From the NCBI GenBank assembly GCA_000974665.1, contig BBSY01000002.1, positions 1,674,001 to 1,738,000 on the forward strand: a stretch of DNA of 64,000 nucleotides. Direction: 5' to 3'. The notes beneath the pieces were generated by a model. The model made no database searches and was not told the DNA's origin. It was given only the letters and a program-made list of their open reading frames with translations. Each line of letters starts with the position of its first letter. Positions within the stretch are counted from its first letter, which is position 1. Made by a program: the position numbers and the translations under genes. Source of the DNA: an alpha proteobacterium U9-1i (GTDB lineage Bacteria; Pseudomonadota; Alphaproteobacteria; Caulobacterales; Aquidulcibacteraceae). This document shows, one piece after another, positions 43,060 to 54,130 of the stretch.

Positions 43060-44550
43060 ATGCAGAAACTCAACGTGGATCAACTCGATAAGGAGTTGCG
43101 CCTGGCCGAGCGCGGCACGCGTGACGGTCGTGCCGAAAAGCCGGCGACAGACGCGCAGCACCCGTCGGAAACCGAGATCGCCTTGGTGGAGCGCATCGAA
43201 GGCGCACTGGCGCAAAGGTCACGCGAATTGCTCGGCGTGGCGTCGGCTGAGGAATTCCGCAGCCTGCCGGAGGAACTTGAGGCGCTCGCCACCGAACCGC
43301 AGACGGTTTTGACGCAATTTCGCGGCAAGAAAGCGCGCGCGCAGAGCTCCGCACAAATCGAGCTGGCGAACGCGCAGGCCGATTTCGAGCGTTCCTACCA
43401 CGGCTATCGCAATTTCCGCCGCCAGCACGGCATCACCGATGGCGAACCGCGTTACGATGATGTGTTCTGGCGCAAAGTGTTTTGGCTCGCGTTGTTGTTC
43501 GTTGTTGAAGTTGTCGCCAATGGTTGGGTGATCGGCCAGGCGAGTTCAGGCGGGCTGGTGCAGGGCTGGACGACGGCGCTGCTGATCGGTCTGCTCGTTG
43601 TGCTCACAGGCTCGCTGCTTGGCGCTGGGCCGTTCCGCTATATGAATTATCGCGGCGAAGATGGGCGGGGGCATTTGCACCGCCTGTGGGCCATCCCGGC
43701 GATGGTGTTTGGCGTTATCGCGCTCATATTTTTTGCGTTTTACGTCGCGCATTATCGCGCCGCAGTCGCCAACGCGCCGCTAGACGCGCCCGTGCCCGAC
43801 AACATTCTTTCGTCGATTGGCAGCGCGCCGTTCGCGCCGTTTGAGCAGCTGGAATCGCTCGCCCTGTTCGTGATCGCGCTGATGATCGGCATCATGTCGA
43901 TCGGCCGCGCTGCCTATTGGGACGATCCCTATCCCGGCTACGGCCCGCGCCACCGCCGGATGATGCAAGCGCGCGATCGCACGCAGGAACTGGCGGTGCA
44001 ACTCGCCGAGGACATTGACGAGGCCAAGGACGTGGCGGACCAGGCGCTCTCTGACGTTTCCACCAACAGCCAGCGCGCGATCACAAAGATTCGCCAAGCC
44101 TTGTCGAAGGCGCAAGACAACGCTGCGGTCTGGGACGTGGAGGCCGCCGCCATCCTCGAAACAGGCCGTGACGCACTTGACGTTTATCGTGAAGCCAACG
44201 GCCAGGCGCGCGGCACAGCGGAGCCGCGTCACTTCGCCATCGACCCGTTCGAGCACATCGAAGTGGAATCAGGCGCCTCGATGGTGGCGGCGCTCGAAGC
44301 GGCGCTGTCGCGCTCAACCGCCGGCATCACCCAATGCAAGAGCCAGCTTGCGGGCGTGCGCGCGCAATTGGAGTCGGAATATCATTCCTTCTACGACGAT
44401 GAGTTGTCGCCATTTCTGCGCGGTGTGGCGGATTCCGCGGCAGCCAAGGTGAAAGACGAATTCGCCGATGTTCCGCTTGAGGATCGCCGCGCGCGCCGCG
44501 AGCAGGACATCGACCCTGAAGTCGTGCGCCTCAAGCGCGGAGCTGCCTGA
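43060..44550 (+). CDS. Four-helix membrane protein with cytoplasmic coiled coils, unknown function (module gene 1)
   Basis: 496 residues from the ATG at 43060 with GAGGG upstream. Residues 1-135 are helical and charged; four membrane helices follow at about 140-160, 168-190, 208-230 and 264-285; residues 290-496 are a long charged helical region (AEDIDEAKDVADQALSDVSTNSQRAITKIRQAL and on). The layout suggests a membrane assembly with large cytoplasmic domains at both ends. No family recognised. Its stop shares one base with the next start (TGATG), so the two products are probably made together. Confidence 0.72.
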   Translation: MQKLNVDQLDKELRLAERGTRDGRAEKPATDAQHPSETEIALVERIEGALAQRSRELLGVASAEEFRSLPEELEALATEPQTVLTQFRGKKARAQSSAQIELANAQADFERSYHGYRNFRRQHGITDGEPRYDDVFWRKVFWLALLFVVEVVANGWVIGQASSGGLVQGWTTALLIGLLVVLTGSLLGAGPFRYMNYRGEDGRGHLHRLWAIPAMVFGVIALIFFAFYVAHYRAAVANAPLDAPVPDNILSSIGSAPFAPFEQLESLALFVIALMIGIMSIGRAAYWDDPYPGYGPRHRRMMQARDRTQELAVQLAEDIDEAKDVADQALSDVSTNSQRAITKIRQALSKAQDNAAVWDVEAAAILETGRDALDVYREANGQARGTAEPRHFAIDPFEHIEVESGASMVAALEAALSRSTAGITQCKSQLAGVRAQLESEYHSFYDDELSPFLRGVADSAAAKVKDEFADVPLEDRRARREQDIDPEVVRLKRGAA

Positions 44551-45320
44551 TGCGCGACAAAGCCAAAGCAAATCGCCTTTATGCATCGATGACGGCTGGC
44601 GTGTTGGCCTCCGTCGCCTTGCTCAGTTTCGGGGTCTGGTATTTTCGCCCGCCGCTGCCCGATCCAGAAACCCTTTGCCCAACCAATCTGCCGCTCGCTG
44701 GCCACACGCTTGTGATCGTCGATCGCACTGACCGCTGGAATCCCACGGTTGCGCAAACGCTCACAGAGCTGATCGAAAGCGCGCAACGCGATACTGAACG
44801 CTATCAAAAATTCTCCATCGTCGCGCTCGATTCCAGTATGACGACGCGGCCAATCTTCTCGGTTTGCAATCCGGGCGAGCCGAACTTCATGACCGATCTT
44901 TATCGCGGCCGCCGCTTCACGCAGCGCGATTTTGACGAGAAATTTGTCGACGCGGCCGAGAACGTCGTGGCCACCATAAGCGCCCCAGGCGAAGCGCAAA
45001 CGAGCCCAATCGTCGAATACGCGCATCGTTGGTTAGGTCGTGATGATTTCAACGAAACAATTCCCAACCGCCGCATGATCCTGATCTCGGATATGCGTCA
45101 AAACTCTCCCCGCATCAGCGTCTACGATTCACCCAGCGGAGAAGATCTCGCGCGCGTGGTGGAGCAGGAGTTCGGAGAATCCGGTCGCACCGTGTCCTAC
45201 GACGTCTATTTCGTCGCCCATGGCCATGACGCCAACGTTCCGGAATCCACTGTACGCAACGCCTGGGACGCCGCTTTCCGCGGCTTGTCCGCCACCTACG
45301 AGTGGCGGCAGTTGGAATAG
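44550..45320 (+). CDS. Single-pass protein with VWA-like extracytoplasmic domain (module gene 2)
   Basis: 256 residues, translationally coupled to the gene before. One N-terminal membrane helix (about 13-32) then a periplasmic domain. LVIVDRTDRWNP resembles a degenerate VWA metal site, with the strand pattern FSIVALDS, RRMILISDMRQNSP and a C-terminal YDVYFVAHGHDANVP. The full DxSxS motif is not present, so a VWA-like Rossmann fold is inference. With its partner it forms a two-gene unit unlike any system I can name. Confidence 0.7.
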   Translation: MRDKAKANRLYASMTAGVLASVALLSFGVWYFRPPLPDPETLCPTNLPLAGHTLVIVDRTDRWNPTVAQTLTELIESAQRDTERYQKFSIVALDSSMTTRPIFSVCNPGEPNFMTDLYRGRRFTQRDFDEKFVDAAENVVATISAPGEAQTSPIVEYAHRWLGRDDFNETIPNRRMILISDMRQNSPRISVYDSPSGEDLARVVEQEFGESGRTVSYDVYFVAHGHDANVPESTVRNAWDAAFRGLSATYEWRQLE

Positions 45321-45325
45321 CGGCC

Positions 45326-47047
45326 CTACGGCCGCCAAAGCCGTTTGCGCAGCGCGGCGTCGCGTTCGGTGAGCGCGCCATCCTTGGCGAGCGTATCGAG
45401 GCGGCGCAGCGCGTTGGCGCGGTAATCTTGCGCGTGGACGCCGCCGAGGCCGGCAAGGTGCGCTTCGATGACGGCGCGGAAGCGTTGGCCTTCGCTGTCG
45501 TACTCCTCAGGGAACAGGCGCTCGGCCAGCGCGAGTTCGTCCTCCCAAACATGACGCGCGGTTTCACGATCGCCCTGCGCCTGCGCTGCGTAGCCTAGAT
45601 GATCGAGCGCGATCGCCAGATCGTACGCCGCCGCCGCGTCTCCCGGATGCGCTTCCGCGAACGCAAGGCGCAGGTTCGCCGCTTCTTCAAGCACGCGGCG
45701 CGCGGTGTTTGGCTCACCCAGATCGAGCGCCGCGCATCCGTATTTGATCAAGGCGGCGCTCAGGCGTTGCTGGTGAGCGGCGTCATCGGGGGCAGCGTCG
45801 CGGGCGAGGCGGCGAAACTCAGCAGCGCGCGCAAACGCGTCGATGGAATTGGCCTTTGCTTGCCGCGCCACTTCGCCCAAGCGGTCCCAGCACGCGCCAA
45901 CTTCGCCTAACCAGATGCTTGATGCGCCGTCCGCGCGGGCGAAAGCTTCCGCCCGCACCCGCGCGGCGTCGGCGGCGTCCTTTGCGCGGGCGATGTTGCC
46001 GGTGCGCAGGGCGTGGTCGGCCTCGTCGAGTGTCGTGTGGACGAGGAAGCGCGCCGGCGCTTCATCGCCCGGCCGCTCGGCGCAGAAATGCTCACCGAGT
46101 GTGCGCCCTTGGGCCAAGCTGTCGGCGGCGCCTTTCGCATCGCCGATCGCGGCCAGCAACGCCGCGCGGAGCCGCCACGTCGCCGCCAACGCCCACCGCT
46201 CGGACGCAAATGCGTTCGCAAGCTTCACGCGCAACGCCAGCGCTTTGTCCATCGCCGCGCGTGCTTGGCTGTGGGCGTCGCGCGCCAGATCGGCCTCCGC
46301 CGCCAACGCCCAGGTGTCGGCCAGCACCGCGCGCCAGTGCGGTTCGTTTGGCTCGGTGAGCATCAACGCTTCGTAGCGGCCAATGGCCTCGCCGAAGCGC
46401 CGCCGCGCCGCCGGCGCATCGCCCGCATCGAGATCGAGCGCGCCGAGGCGTTGCTCGGCGTCGGCGATATCCGCGGCAAGCACCGGCGGCTCGCCGGTCT
46501 GGGCCGCGCTGGCGCGGAGCAGGGCGAGCGCGCCTTCCGCGCCGGTGCGTGCGCGTGCCGGCTGGCCTTCCGCCAGGTCGAGATCGGCCAGCCGCCCCCG
46601 CGCGCGGGCGTACCAGCGCGCCGCTGCGGCGTCGCTGCGATTGGCGGCGAGCAGGGCGTCCTCGATTTGGAGCGTGGTGTGGTAGGCTGCGCGCGCAGCG
46701 GCGCGGTCATTCTCCACACGCGCCAGTTCGCCCAGCATGAAGGCGGCGCGGGCGCGGGCCGCCTGATCAATGGCGTCGGCCAGGATCGCCTCGGCTTCGG
46801 ATCGGGCCGCCGCGGTCTCGCCCGCCTCTGCCTTGAGCCGCGCCAGAGCTAGACGAGGGGCGGGGTCCAGCGGTTCGAGCTTGGCAGCCAAGGTCAGAGC
46901 GTGTCGCGCGCGCATCGGATCGCGTGTTTCAGCGAGCGCGGCGGCGCGTCGGGCGGCCTTCGCCGCATTCGGGCCGCCCGCCTCTGCCAGGGCGAAAAGG
47001 CGCTCCAGATCCGTGAAATTACTCGCGTCGGGCGTATTTGGCGGCAC
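45326..47047 (-). CDS. Large TPR-repeat protein
   Basis: 573 residues from GTG at 47047, with AAGGGA just upstream. No signal peptide. Nearly all is helical repeats of Ala-rich TPR type (ARHALTLAAKLEPLDPAPRLALARLKAEAGETAAARSEAE and many similar units), including AFMLGELARVENDRAAARAAYHTTL and a C-terminal block with LDHLGYAAQAQGDRETARHVWEDELALAERL. A soluble scaffold; partners unknown. Divergent from lpxC. Confidence 0.8.
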   Translation of the reverse strand: MPPNTPDASNFTDLERLFALAEAGGPNAAKAARRAAALAETRDPMRARHALTLAAKLEPLDPAPRLALARLKAEAGETAAARSEAEAILADAIDQAARARAAFMLGELARVENDRAAARAAYHTTLQIEDALLAANRSDAAAARWYARARGRLADLDLAEGQPARARTGAEGALALLRASAAQTGEPPVLAADIADAEQRLGALDLDAGDAPAARRRFGEAIGRYEALMLTEPNEPHWRAVLADTWALAAEADLARDAHSQARAAMDKALALRVKLANAFASERWALAATWRLRAALLAAIGDAKGAADSLAQGRTLGEHFCAERPGDEAPARFLVHTTLDEADHALRTGNIARAKDAADAARVRAEAFARADGASSIWLGEVGACWDRLGEVARQAKANSIDAFARAAEFRRLARDAAPDDAAHQQRLSAALIKYGCAALDLGEPNTARRVLEEAANLRLAFAEAHPGDAAAAYDLAIALDHLGYAAQAQGDRETARHVWEDELALAERLFPEEYDSEGQRFRAVIEAHLAGLGGVHAQDYRANALRRLDTLAKDGALTERDAALRKRLWRP

Positions 47048-47189
47048 TGGGTTCCCTTACGGCGCGTCGTTCAGCGGTTTGGTTAACGGTCACAAACCGT
47101 AACGCAACGTGTGTTGAGGCGCCCCAGGGGCCTGCTTAGATCACGGACGGGTCGGGGGACCCAGTTCGGATACTGGCGGGGGACGTCGG

Positions 47190-48122
47190 GTGGTTCAATT
47201 GCGTCGTCAACGTACCATTGCTGGTCCTGCCATGTGCGCGGGTGTGGGTGTCCACTCCGGCGCGCACGTGCGCCTGGTGCTGCTGCCGGCGCCGGTGAAT
47301 TCCGGCATCGTATTCGTGCGCACTGATGTGCGCGACGCCGACAACGTGATCGCCGCCCACGCCGATAGCGTCGGCGCCACCAAGAACGCAACCACGATCG
47401 GCAACGCCTCGGGCGTCGAGATCGCCACGGTTGAGCATCTGCTCTCGGCCTGCATGGGTCTGGGCATCGATAACCTGCTGGTTGAGGTGGACGGCGCGGA
47501 ATTGCCGATCCTCGACGGCTCGTCCGCTCCGTTCGTGCAAGTGCTGACAAATGCCGGATTGCGTGAGCAAAGCGTGCGTCAGCGCGTGATCCGCATTATC
47601 GAGCCGATCGAAGTCCGGATGGGCGCCAAAAGCGCGGCTTTGCTGCCGTCGAATGGTTTCGATGGCCTCGACCTCGACGTAACGATCCGCTTCGCCGATC
47701 CCGCGATTGGCGTGCAACGCCGCCGTGTCGAACTGACGCCGGATTCGTTCCTGAACGACATCGCCGATGCGCGTACGTTTGGCTTCTTGGCCGACGCTGA
47801 AAAGTTGCGCGCTGCCGGCCTCGCGGGCGGCGCTTCGATGGACAATACGATCATTGTCGACGGCGCCCGTGTCGTGAACCCGGAAGGGCTTCGTTTCGAC
47901 GACGAATTCGTGCGCCACAAACTGCTCGATGCGATTGGCGATCTAGCCCTCGCGGGTGCGCCGATTTGTGGCCGCTTTGTGGCGGACCAGCCCGGGCACG
48001 CGCTCAATGCGCGCCTGGTGCGTGCTTTGCTGGACACGCCGGAAGCCTGGCGCTGGGAGGGCGAAGACGCCGTTTCGGTCCATGCCAGCGAGGTCGCGGC
48101 GCCGCTCTCAGCCGCCGTCTGA
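47190..48122 (+). CDS. lpxC: UDP-3-O-acyl-N-acetylglucosamine deacetylase
   Basis: Zinc enzyme committing step of lipid A synthesis. 310 residues from GTG at 47190, with GGGGGA upstream. Zinc ligands: His in VEHLLSACMGLGIDN (about 82), His and Asp in RHKLLDAIGDL (about 243 and 247). Also GVGVHSG, DARTFGF and GHALNARLVRALL. The catalytic His is in the last motif's Gly-His. Placed next to bamD as in relatives. Confidence 0.95.
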   Translation: MVQLRRQRTIAGPAMCAGVGVHSGAHVRLVLLPAPVNSGIVFVRTDVRDADNVIAAHADSVGATKNATTIGNASGVEIATVEHLLSACMGLGIDNLLVEVDGAELPILDGSSAPFVQVLTNAGLREQSVRQRVIRIIEPIEVRMGAKSAALLPSNGFDGLDLDVTIRFADPAIGVQRRRVELTPDSFLNDIADARTFGFLADAEKLRAAGLAGGASMDNTIIVDGARVVNPEGLRFDDEFVRHKLLDAIGDLALAGAPICGRFVADQPGHALNARLVRALLDTPEAWRWEGEDAVSVHASEVAAPLSAAV

Positions 48123-48246
48123 TTTCCACACTCGTGCAACAGCCGCAGCCGCTTTGCGGCGCGGATTTTGTCCTGTATCACCCGGACGCCGGTTCGGGGC
48201 GGGGGACGCTTCGAGCTGAAAACGAGCAGGATGAGGCCCGGCCAGA

Positions 48247-49125
48247 ATGACCCTTCGCAAGACGTATCTGCAGCGGGCCCACCTTCACCGGCCAAAACTC
48301 TACCAGACTTTGGGACTTGCCTTGCTGGCCTCCAGCGTCGCCGCCTGCGGGGGCAATCGCGCGCGTGAGTCCGTGCAGTTCGTGGACGAGCCGGTGGCTC
48401 AGCTCTATGGCCGCGCCGCTGAGTACATGGATCGCGGCCGCTATACGGAAGCGCTCGCCGGCTTCGAGGAAGTCGAACGCCAGCACCCGTATTCGTCCTG
48501 GGCGCGCCGCGCGATGCTGATGGAAGCTTATGTTCAGTATCAAGCGAACGATTACGACGCAGCGATCGAGGACGCCCAGCGCTTCCTCTCGCTGCATCCG
48601 GGCAACGAGAACGCGCCCTACGCTTATTATTTGATCTCGGTATGCCATTTCGAGCGCATCCTGGACGTGGGCCGCGACCAAGCGACGACGGAACGCGCGC
48701 TCGGTGCGCTGCAGGACGTCGTGCGCCGCTATCCCGAGAGCGATTACGCGCGCGACGCGCGGCTGAAGATTGACATGGTCTATGACCAGCTGGCTGGCAA
48801 AGAGATGGAGATCGGCCGCTTCTATCTCACGCGCGATCAGCATCTGGCGGCCATCAACCGCTTCCGCAACGTGGTCGAGAACCCAAACTTCCAACGCTCC
48901 ACCCACGTGGAAGAAGCGCTGCATCGTTTGGTCGAGGCTTACGTCGCCGTCGGCATGCGCGAGGAGGCCCAGCGCATGGGCGCGATCCTCGGGCACAATT
49001 ATCCGGGCGGGGAATGGTACCCCCGCACGTACGCGCTGATGGAACAGTCCGGCATCACCCAAGTGAGCGCCGACGAAGCCGAGCGCCGGGGCTGGTTCGG
49101 CCGCACGTTTGGCGCGGTGTTCTAA
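48247..49125 (+). CDS. bamD: Outer membrane assembly lipoprotein BamD
   Basis: Essential BAM complex lipoprotein (formerly ComL). 292 residues; long basic N-terminus, then the lipobox LLASSVAAC (Cys34). TPR units follow: QLYGRAAEYMDRGRYTEALAGFEEVERQHPYSSWARRAML, QANDYDAAIEDAQRFLSLHPGNENAPYAYYL and a C-terminal pair with HVEEALHRLVEAYVAVGM. Fits BamD in length and order. The preceding lpxC is a common neighbour. Confidence 0.95.
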   Translation: MTLRKTYLQRAHLHRPKLYQTLGLALLASSVAACGGNRARESVQFVDEPVAQLYGRAAEYMDRGRYTEALAGFEEVERQHPYSSWARRAMLMEAYVQYQANDYDAAIEDAQRFLSLHPGNENAPYAYYLISVCHFERILDVGRDQATTERALGALQDVVRRYPESDYARDARLKIDMVYDQLAGKEMEIGRFYLTRDQHLAAINRFRNVVENPNFQRSTHVEEALHRLVEAYVAVGMREEAQRMGAILGHNYPGGEWYPRTYALMEQSGITQVSADEAERRGWFGRTFGAVF

Positions 49126-49177
49126 GGCGCTCGCGCGCTCGTCGTTTCCCGCTGATTTACGCTCAATCGGTTGCTAA

Positions 49178-51523
<2,346 letters not shown>

Positions 51524-51563
51524 CGCCGACCGCGCCCCCACGAAAATCAGCAAGAATCCCCTG

Positions 51564-51592
51564 TTGACAGCGCACGCCCAAAAACATAACTA
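51564..51592 (+). promoter_or_regulatory. Strong sigma70-type promoter of the ArsR-led operon
   Basis: Perfect -35 TTGACA at 51564-51569, 17 bp spacer, -10 TAACTA at 51587-51592, placing the start of transcription near 51599, about 20 bp before the arsR-type ATG. An AT-rich stretch (AAGTAGATATATAACC) around the start is a plausible operator for the ArsR protein. Confidence 0.7.
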
Positions 51593-51619
51593 AGTAGATA
51601 TATAACCGATAGGCGATTA

Positions 51620-51976
51620 ATGAACGCTGCCGAACGTCTCGACGCCACGTTTTTGGCCCTCGCCGACCCGACGCGGCGCGCGATCCTCGCGCGGCTCGCG
51701 GAAGGGGAGGCGTCGGTCAACGAACTGAACGCGCCGTTCGATATGAGCCAGCCGGCCATCTCCAAGCATCTCAAAGTGCTGGAGCGCGCGGGCCTCGTGT
51801 CGATCGGGCAGGACGGGCAGCGGCGTCCGCGTCGCTTGGAGGCCGAGCCGTTGAAGCAAGCCGAAGCATGGATCGAGCGTCACCGCGCGATCTGGGAAGC
51901 AAACTACGCGCGTCTCGACGCGTTGTTGGAAGAGTTGCAAGCCGCGCAGCCGAAGAAGCCGCGCAAGAAAAAATAG
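51620..51976 (+). CDS. ArsR-family winged-helix repressor
   Basis: 118 residues. The winged helix-turn-helix shows FLALADPTRRAILARLAEGEASVNELNAPFDMSQPAISKHLKVLERAGLV (about 10-60), the recognition helix being SQPAISKHLKVLE. The metal-binding ELCVCDL Cys motif of arsenic sensors is absent, so it is one of the metal-independent ArsR regulators often found with AHSA1/SRPBCC genes. It probably represses its own operon. Lys-rich C-terminus. Confidence 0.9.
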   Translation: MNAAERLDATFLALADPTRRAILARLAEGEASVNELNAPFDMSQPAISKHLKVLERAGLVSIGQDGQRRPRRLEAEPLKQAEAWIERHRAIWEANYARLDALLEELQAAQPKKPRKKK

Positions 51977-51985
51977 GAGATCAAG

Positions 51986-52423
51986 GTGGGTAAAATTACG
52001 CCGTTCCTCTGGTTCGACGGTCAGCTCGAGCAAGCCGTGAAATTCTACACGTCCGTCTTCAAGGACTCACACGTCGTGAGCATCAACCCGATGACCGCAA
52101 GCTTCGTGCTCGAAGGTCAGGAATTCATGGGCCTCAACGCGGGGCCAATGTTCAAGTTCAACGAAGCGGTTTCGTTCTTTGTGAAATGCGAGACGCAAGA
52201 AGACGTCGACTATTACTGGAGCGCGCTCACCGCCGATGGCGGCAGCGAAGGCCAATGCGCGTGGCTCAAGGATAAGTTTGGCCTTTCCTGGCAGATCGTG
52301 CCGACCACGCTCGGCCGCTATCTCGGCGATGCTGATCGCGCGAAGGCCAATCGCGTCATGCAAGCGATGATGAAGATGAAGAAGATCGTCATCGCCGATT
52401 TGGATGCGGCGGCCGCCGGATAA
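51986..52423 (+). CDS. VOC/PhnB-like protein
   Basis: 145 residues from GTG at 51986, with GGAG 8 bp upstream. PhnB-type glyoxalase-fold domain: FLWFDGQLEQAVKFYTSVF at the N-terminus, then EFMGLNAGPMFKFNEAVSFFVKCETQEDVDYYW and GQCAWLKDKFGLSWQIVPTTL, the usual C-terminal block. Substrate unknown; commonly next to ArsR and SRPBCC genes. Confidence 0.88.
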   Translation: MGKITPFLWFDGQLEQAVKFYTSVFKDSHVVSINPMTASFVLEGQEFMGLNAGPMFKFNEAVSFFVKCETQEDVDYYWSALTADGGSEGQCAWLKDKFGLSWQIVPTTLGRYLGDADRAKANRVMQAMMKMKKIVIADLDAAAAG

Positions 52424-52513
52424 CGCAAACATTTCAGCGGCGATGTCGGAATAGGCCGCCGCTCTTCGTCCTTCGGACGAACACAAAATGAGTGGGACCA
52501 AGGAGAAAACAAC

Positions 52514-53008
52514 ATGTCAGCTAGCAGCATTCAATTGAAGAACAGCCAGCTCAAGGTGGAGCTTCCTTCCGACCGTGAAGTGCGCGTCACGCGCGCGTTC
52601 GCCGCGCCCGCACAGCTTGTGTGGGATGCGCATACGAAGCCCGAATTGGTGAAACGCTGGATGCTTGGTCCTGACGGATGGAGCATGCCTGTGTGCGAGA
52701 TCGATCTGCGCGTTGGCGGCGCCTATCGCTATCGTTGGCGCAATGATGCTGACGGGAGCGAGTTTGGCTCGAGCGGCATTCACAAGGAGGTCGTCACGCC
52801 AACGCGGATCGTCACCACGGAGCGCATGGAAGGCTTCCAAGGCGAAGCCATGAACACGATGGTGCTGCACGAAGCTGGCGGCAAAACCGTGCTGACGCTC
52901 ACCATGGATTTCGGCAGCAAGGAAGCCCGAGACGGCGCGGTGGCGACGGGTATGACCGACGGCATGGAACTCGGCTATCAACGCCTCGACACGATGTTCG
53001 CGGCCTGA
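52514..53008 (+). CDS. SRPBCC/AHSA1-domain protein
   Basis: 164 residues, AAGGAG upstream at good distance. AHSA1 (activator of Hsp90 ATPase-like, START-fold) domain: VRVTRAFAAPAQLVWDAHTKPELVKRWMLGPDGWSMPVCEIDLRVGGAYRYRWRN, with ERMEGF and a C-terminal helix GMELGYQRLDTMF. Binds hydrophobic ligands or acts as a small chaperone-like protein; ligand unknown. Middle gene of the operon. Confidence 0.88.
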   Translation: MSASSIQLKNSQLKVELPSDREVRVTRAFAAPAQLVWDAHTKPELVKRWMLGPDGWSMPVCEIDLRVGGAYRYRWRNDADGSEFGSSGIHKEVVTPTRIVTTERMEGFQGEAMNTMVLHEAGGKTVLTLTMDFGSKEARDGAVATGMTDGMELGYQRLDTMFAA

Positions 53009-53031
53009 ACAAGCCAAGGCAGGAGGGCGTG

Positions 53032-53403
53032 ATGTTCAAGAAGGTTGCTTTCACCATGTACCCGGCGACGGACGTGCCGCGTGCGCGCAAATTCTATGAA
53101 GAAGTGCTGGGCTTCAAAGTCGGCTCGCATGGCAATCATGGCGGTGTGTGGTGGGTTGAATACGATCTGCCGGGCGGTGGGTGCTTTGCCATCACCAATG
53201 CGACGCAGGATGCGCCAAGCGCCGCGGCGGGCGGAACGGTCGCGTTCGAAGTCGAAGACCTCGATGCGTTGATCGCCGACCTGAAGTCGAAGAACGTCGA
53301 GTTCAAAGGCGATATGATCCACAGTCCGGTGTGCCGCATGGCCGTGTGCGTCGATACGGAAGGCAACTCGATCTTGCTGCATCAATTGAAGCCGAAGGAC
53401 TAA
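53032..53403 (+). CDS. VOC-family (glyoxalase/bleomycin resistance-like) protein
   Basis: 123 residues from the ATG at 53032 (AGGAGGG 5 bp upstream; the GTG three bases earlier is too close). Two beta-alpha-beta-beta-beta units: YPATDVPRARKFYEEVLGFKVG near the start and GGTVAFEVEDLDALIADLKSKNVEF in the second. A terminal EGNSILLHQLK carries the likely metal-ligand Glu. Substrate not known. Third cassette of the operon. Confidence 0.86.
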   Translation: MFKKVAFTMYPATDVPRARKFYEEVLGFKVGSHGNHGGVWWVEYDLPGGGCFAITNATQDAPSAAAGGTVAFEVEDLDALIADLKSKNVEFKGDMIHSPVCRMAVCVDTEGNSILLHQLKPKD

Positions 53404-53405
53404 AC

Positions 53406-54125
53406 GTGGCGAGAGCGGTGGCCAAGAAATCATCGGCAAAGGCGAAGTCGGCTAAGGCGCCGGCTTCGCGGCCGACCCTTGCCGCCGTCATCGCGGACCT
53501 CAAGCGCAATGGCTCGTCGCAGTTTCGTCTCGACATGGCGCGTCGTTACGGGATTGTGACGGGCGACGAAACGTTCGGAACGCCGATGGCGAAGATCAAA
53601 GCCATCGCCAAACCGCTCGGTAAGAACCACGCGTTGGCGCAGGAATTGTGGGATAGCGAAATCTACGACGCGCGCATTCTCGCCTCGATGGTTGGCGATC
53701 CAGATGTGCAAAGCGCGGCGGAGATGGATCGCTGGTGCAAGGCCTTTGACAATTGGGGCGTGTGCGACACGCTGTGCTTCAACCTATTCGACCGTTCGCC
53801 GCACGCTTGGGCGAAGATCGATGCGTGGGCCAAGCGGAAGCCGGAGTTTGAAAAACGCGCTGCGTTTGCGTTGCTGGCGACGATGGCGTTGCACAGGCGT
53901 GGAACCGAATCGGACTTTCTCAAGAGATTGCCGCTGATTGAAGCTGCAGCAACGGATGAGCGTAATTTCGTGAAGAAGGGCGTGAACTGGGCGTTGCGCG
54001 CCATGAAGCGTGGCGGGCCGAAAGTGCGCGCCGCGGCGATCGTGCTGGCGCGGAAGCTGGCGGACTCGGACGACAAAACCGCGCGCTGGATTGGCAAGGA
54101 TGCGCTGCGGGATTTGACGAAGTAG
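53406..54125 (+). CDS. DNA alkylation repair protein (AlkD-like HEAT repeats)
   Basis: 239 residues from GTG at 53406, with AAGGA upstream. A Lys/Ala-rich head then an AlkD/AlkC-type alpha-helical HEAT-repeat domain: MARRYGIVTGDETFGTPMAKIKAIAKPLGKNH, ELWDSEIYDARILASMVG, WCKAFDNWGVCDTLCFNLF, and NFVKKGVNWALRAM. AlkD removes bulky or charged alkyl lesions. The operon with detox-type VOC and SRPBCC proteins fits a response to reactive chemicals (inference). Confidence 0.85.
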   Translation: MARAVAKKSSAKAKSAKAPASRPTLAAVIADLKRNGSSQFRLDMARRYGIVTGDETFGTPMAKIKAIAKPLGKNHALAQELWDSEIYDARILASMVGDPDVQSAAEMDRWCKAFDNWGVCDTLCFNLFDRSPHAWAKIDAWAKRKPEFEKRAAFALLATMALHRRGTESDFLKRLPLIEAAATDERNFVKKGVNWALRAMKRGGPKVRAAAIVLARKLADSDDKTARWIGKDALRDLTK

Positions 54126-54130
54126 CGCGC

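Noticed and set aside
52465-52481. Hairpin TTCGTCC-TTC-GGACGAA as a terminator
   Set aside because: Stem is only 7 bp with no T-run after it, and it lies within an operon.
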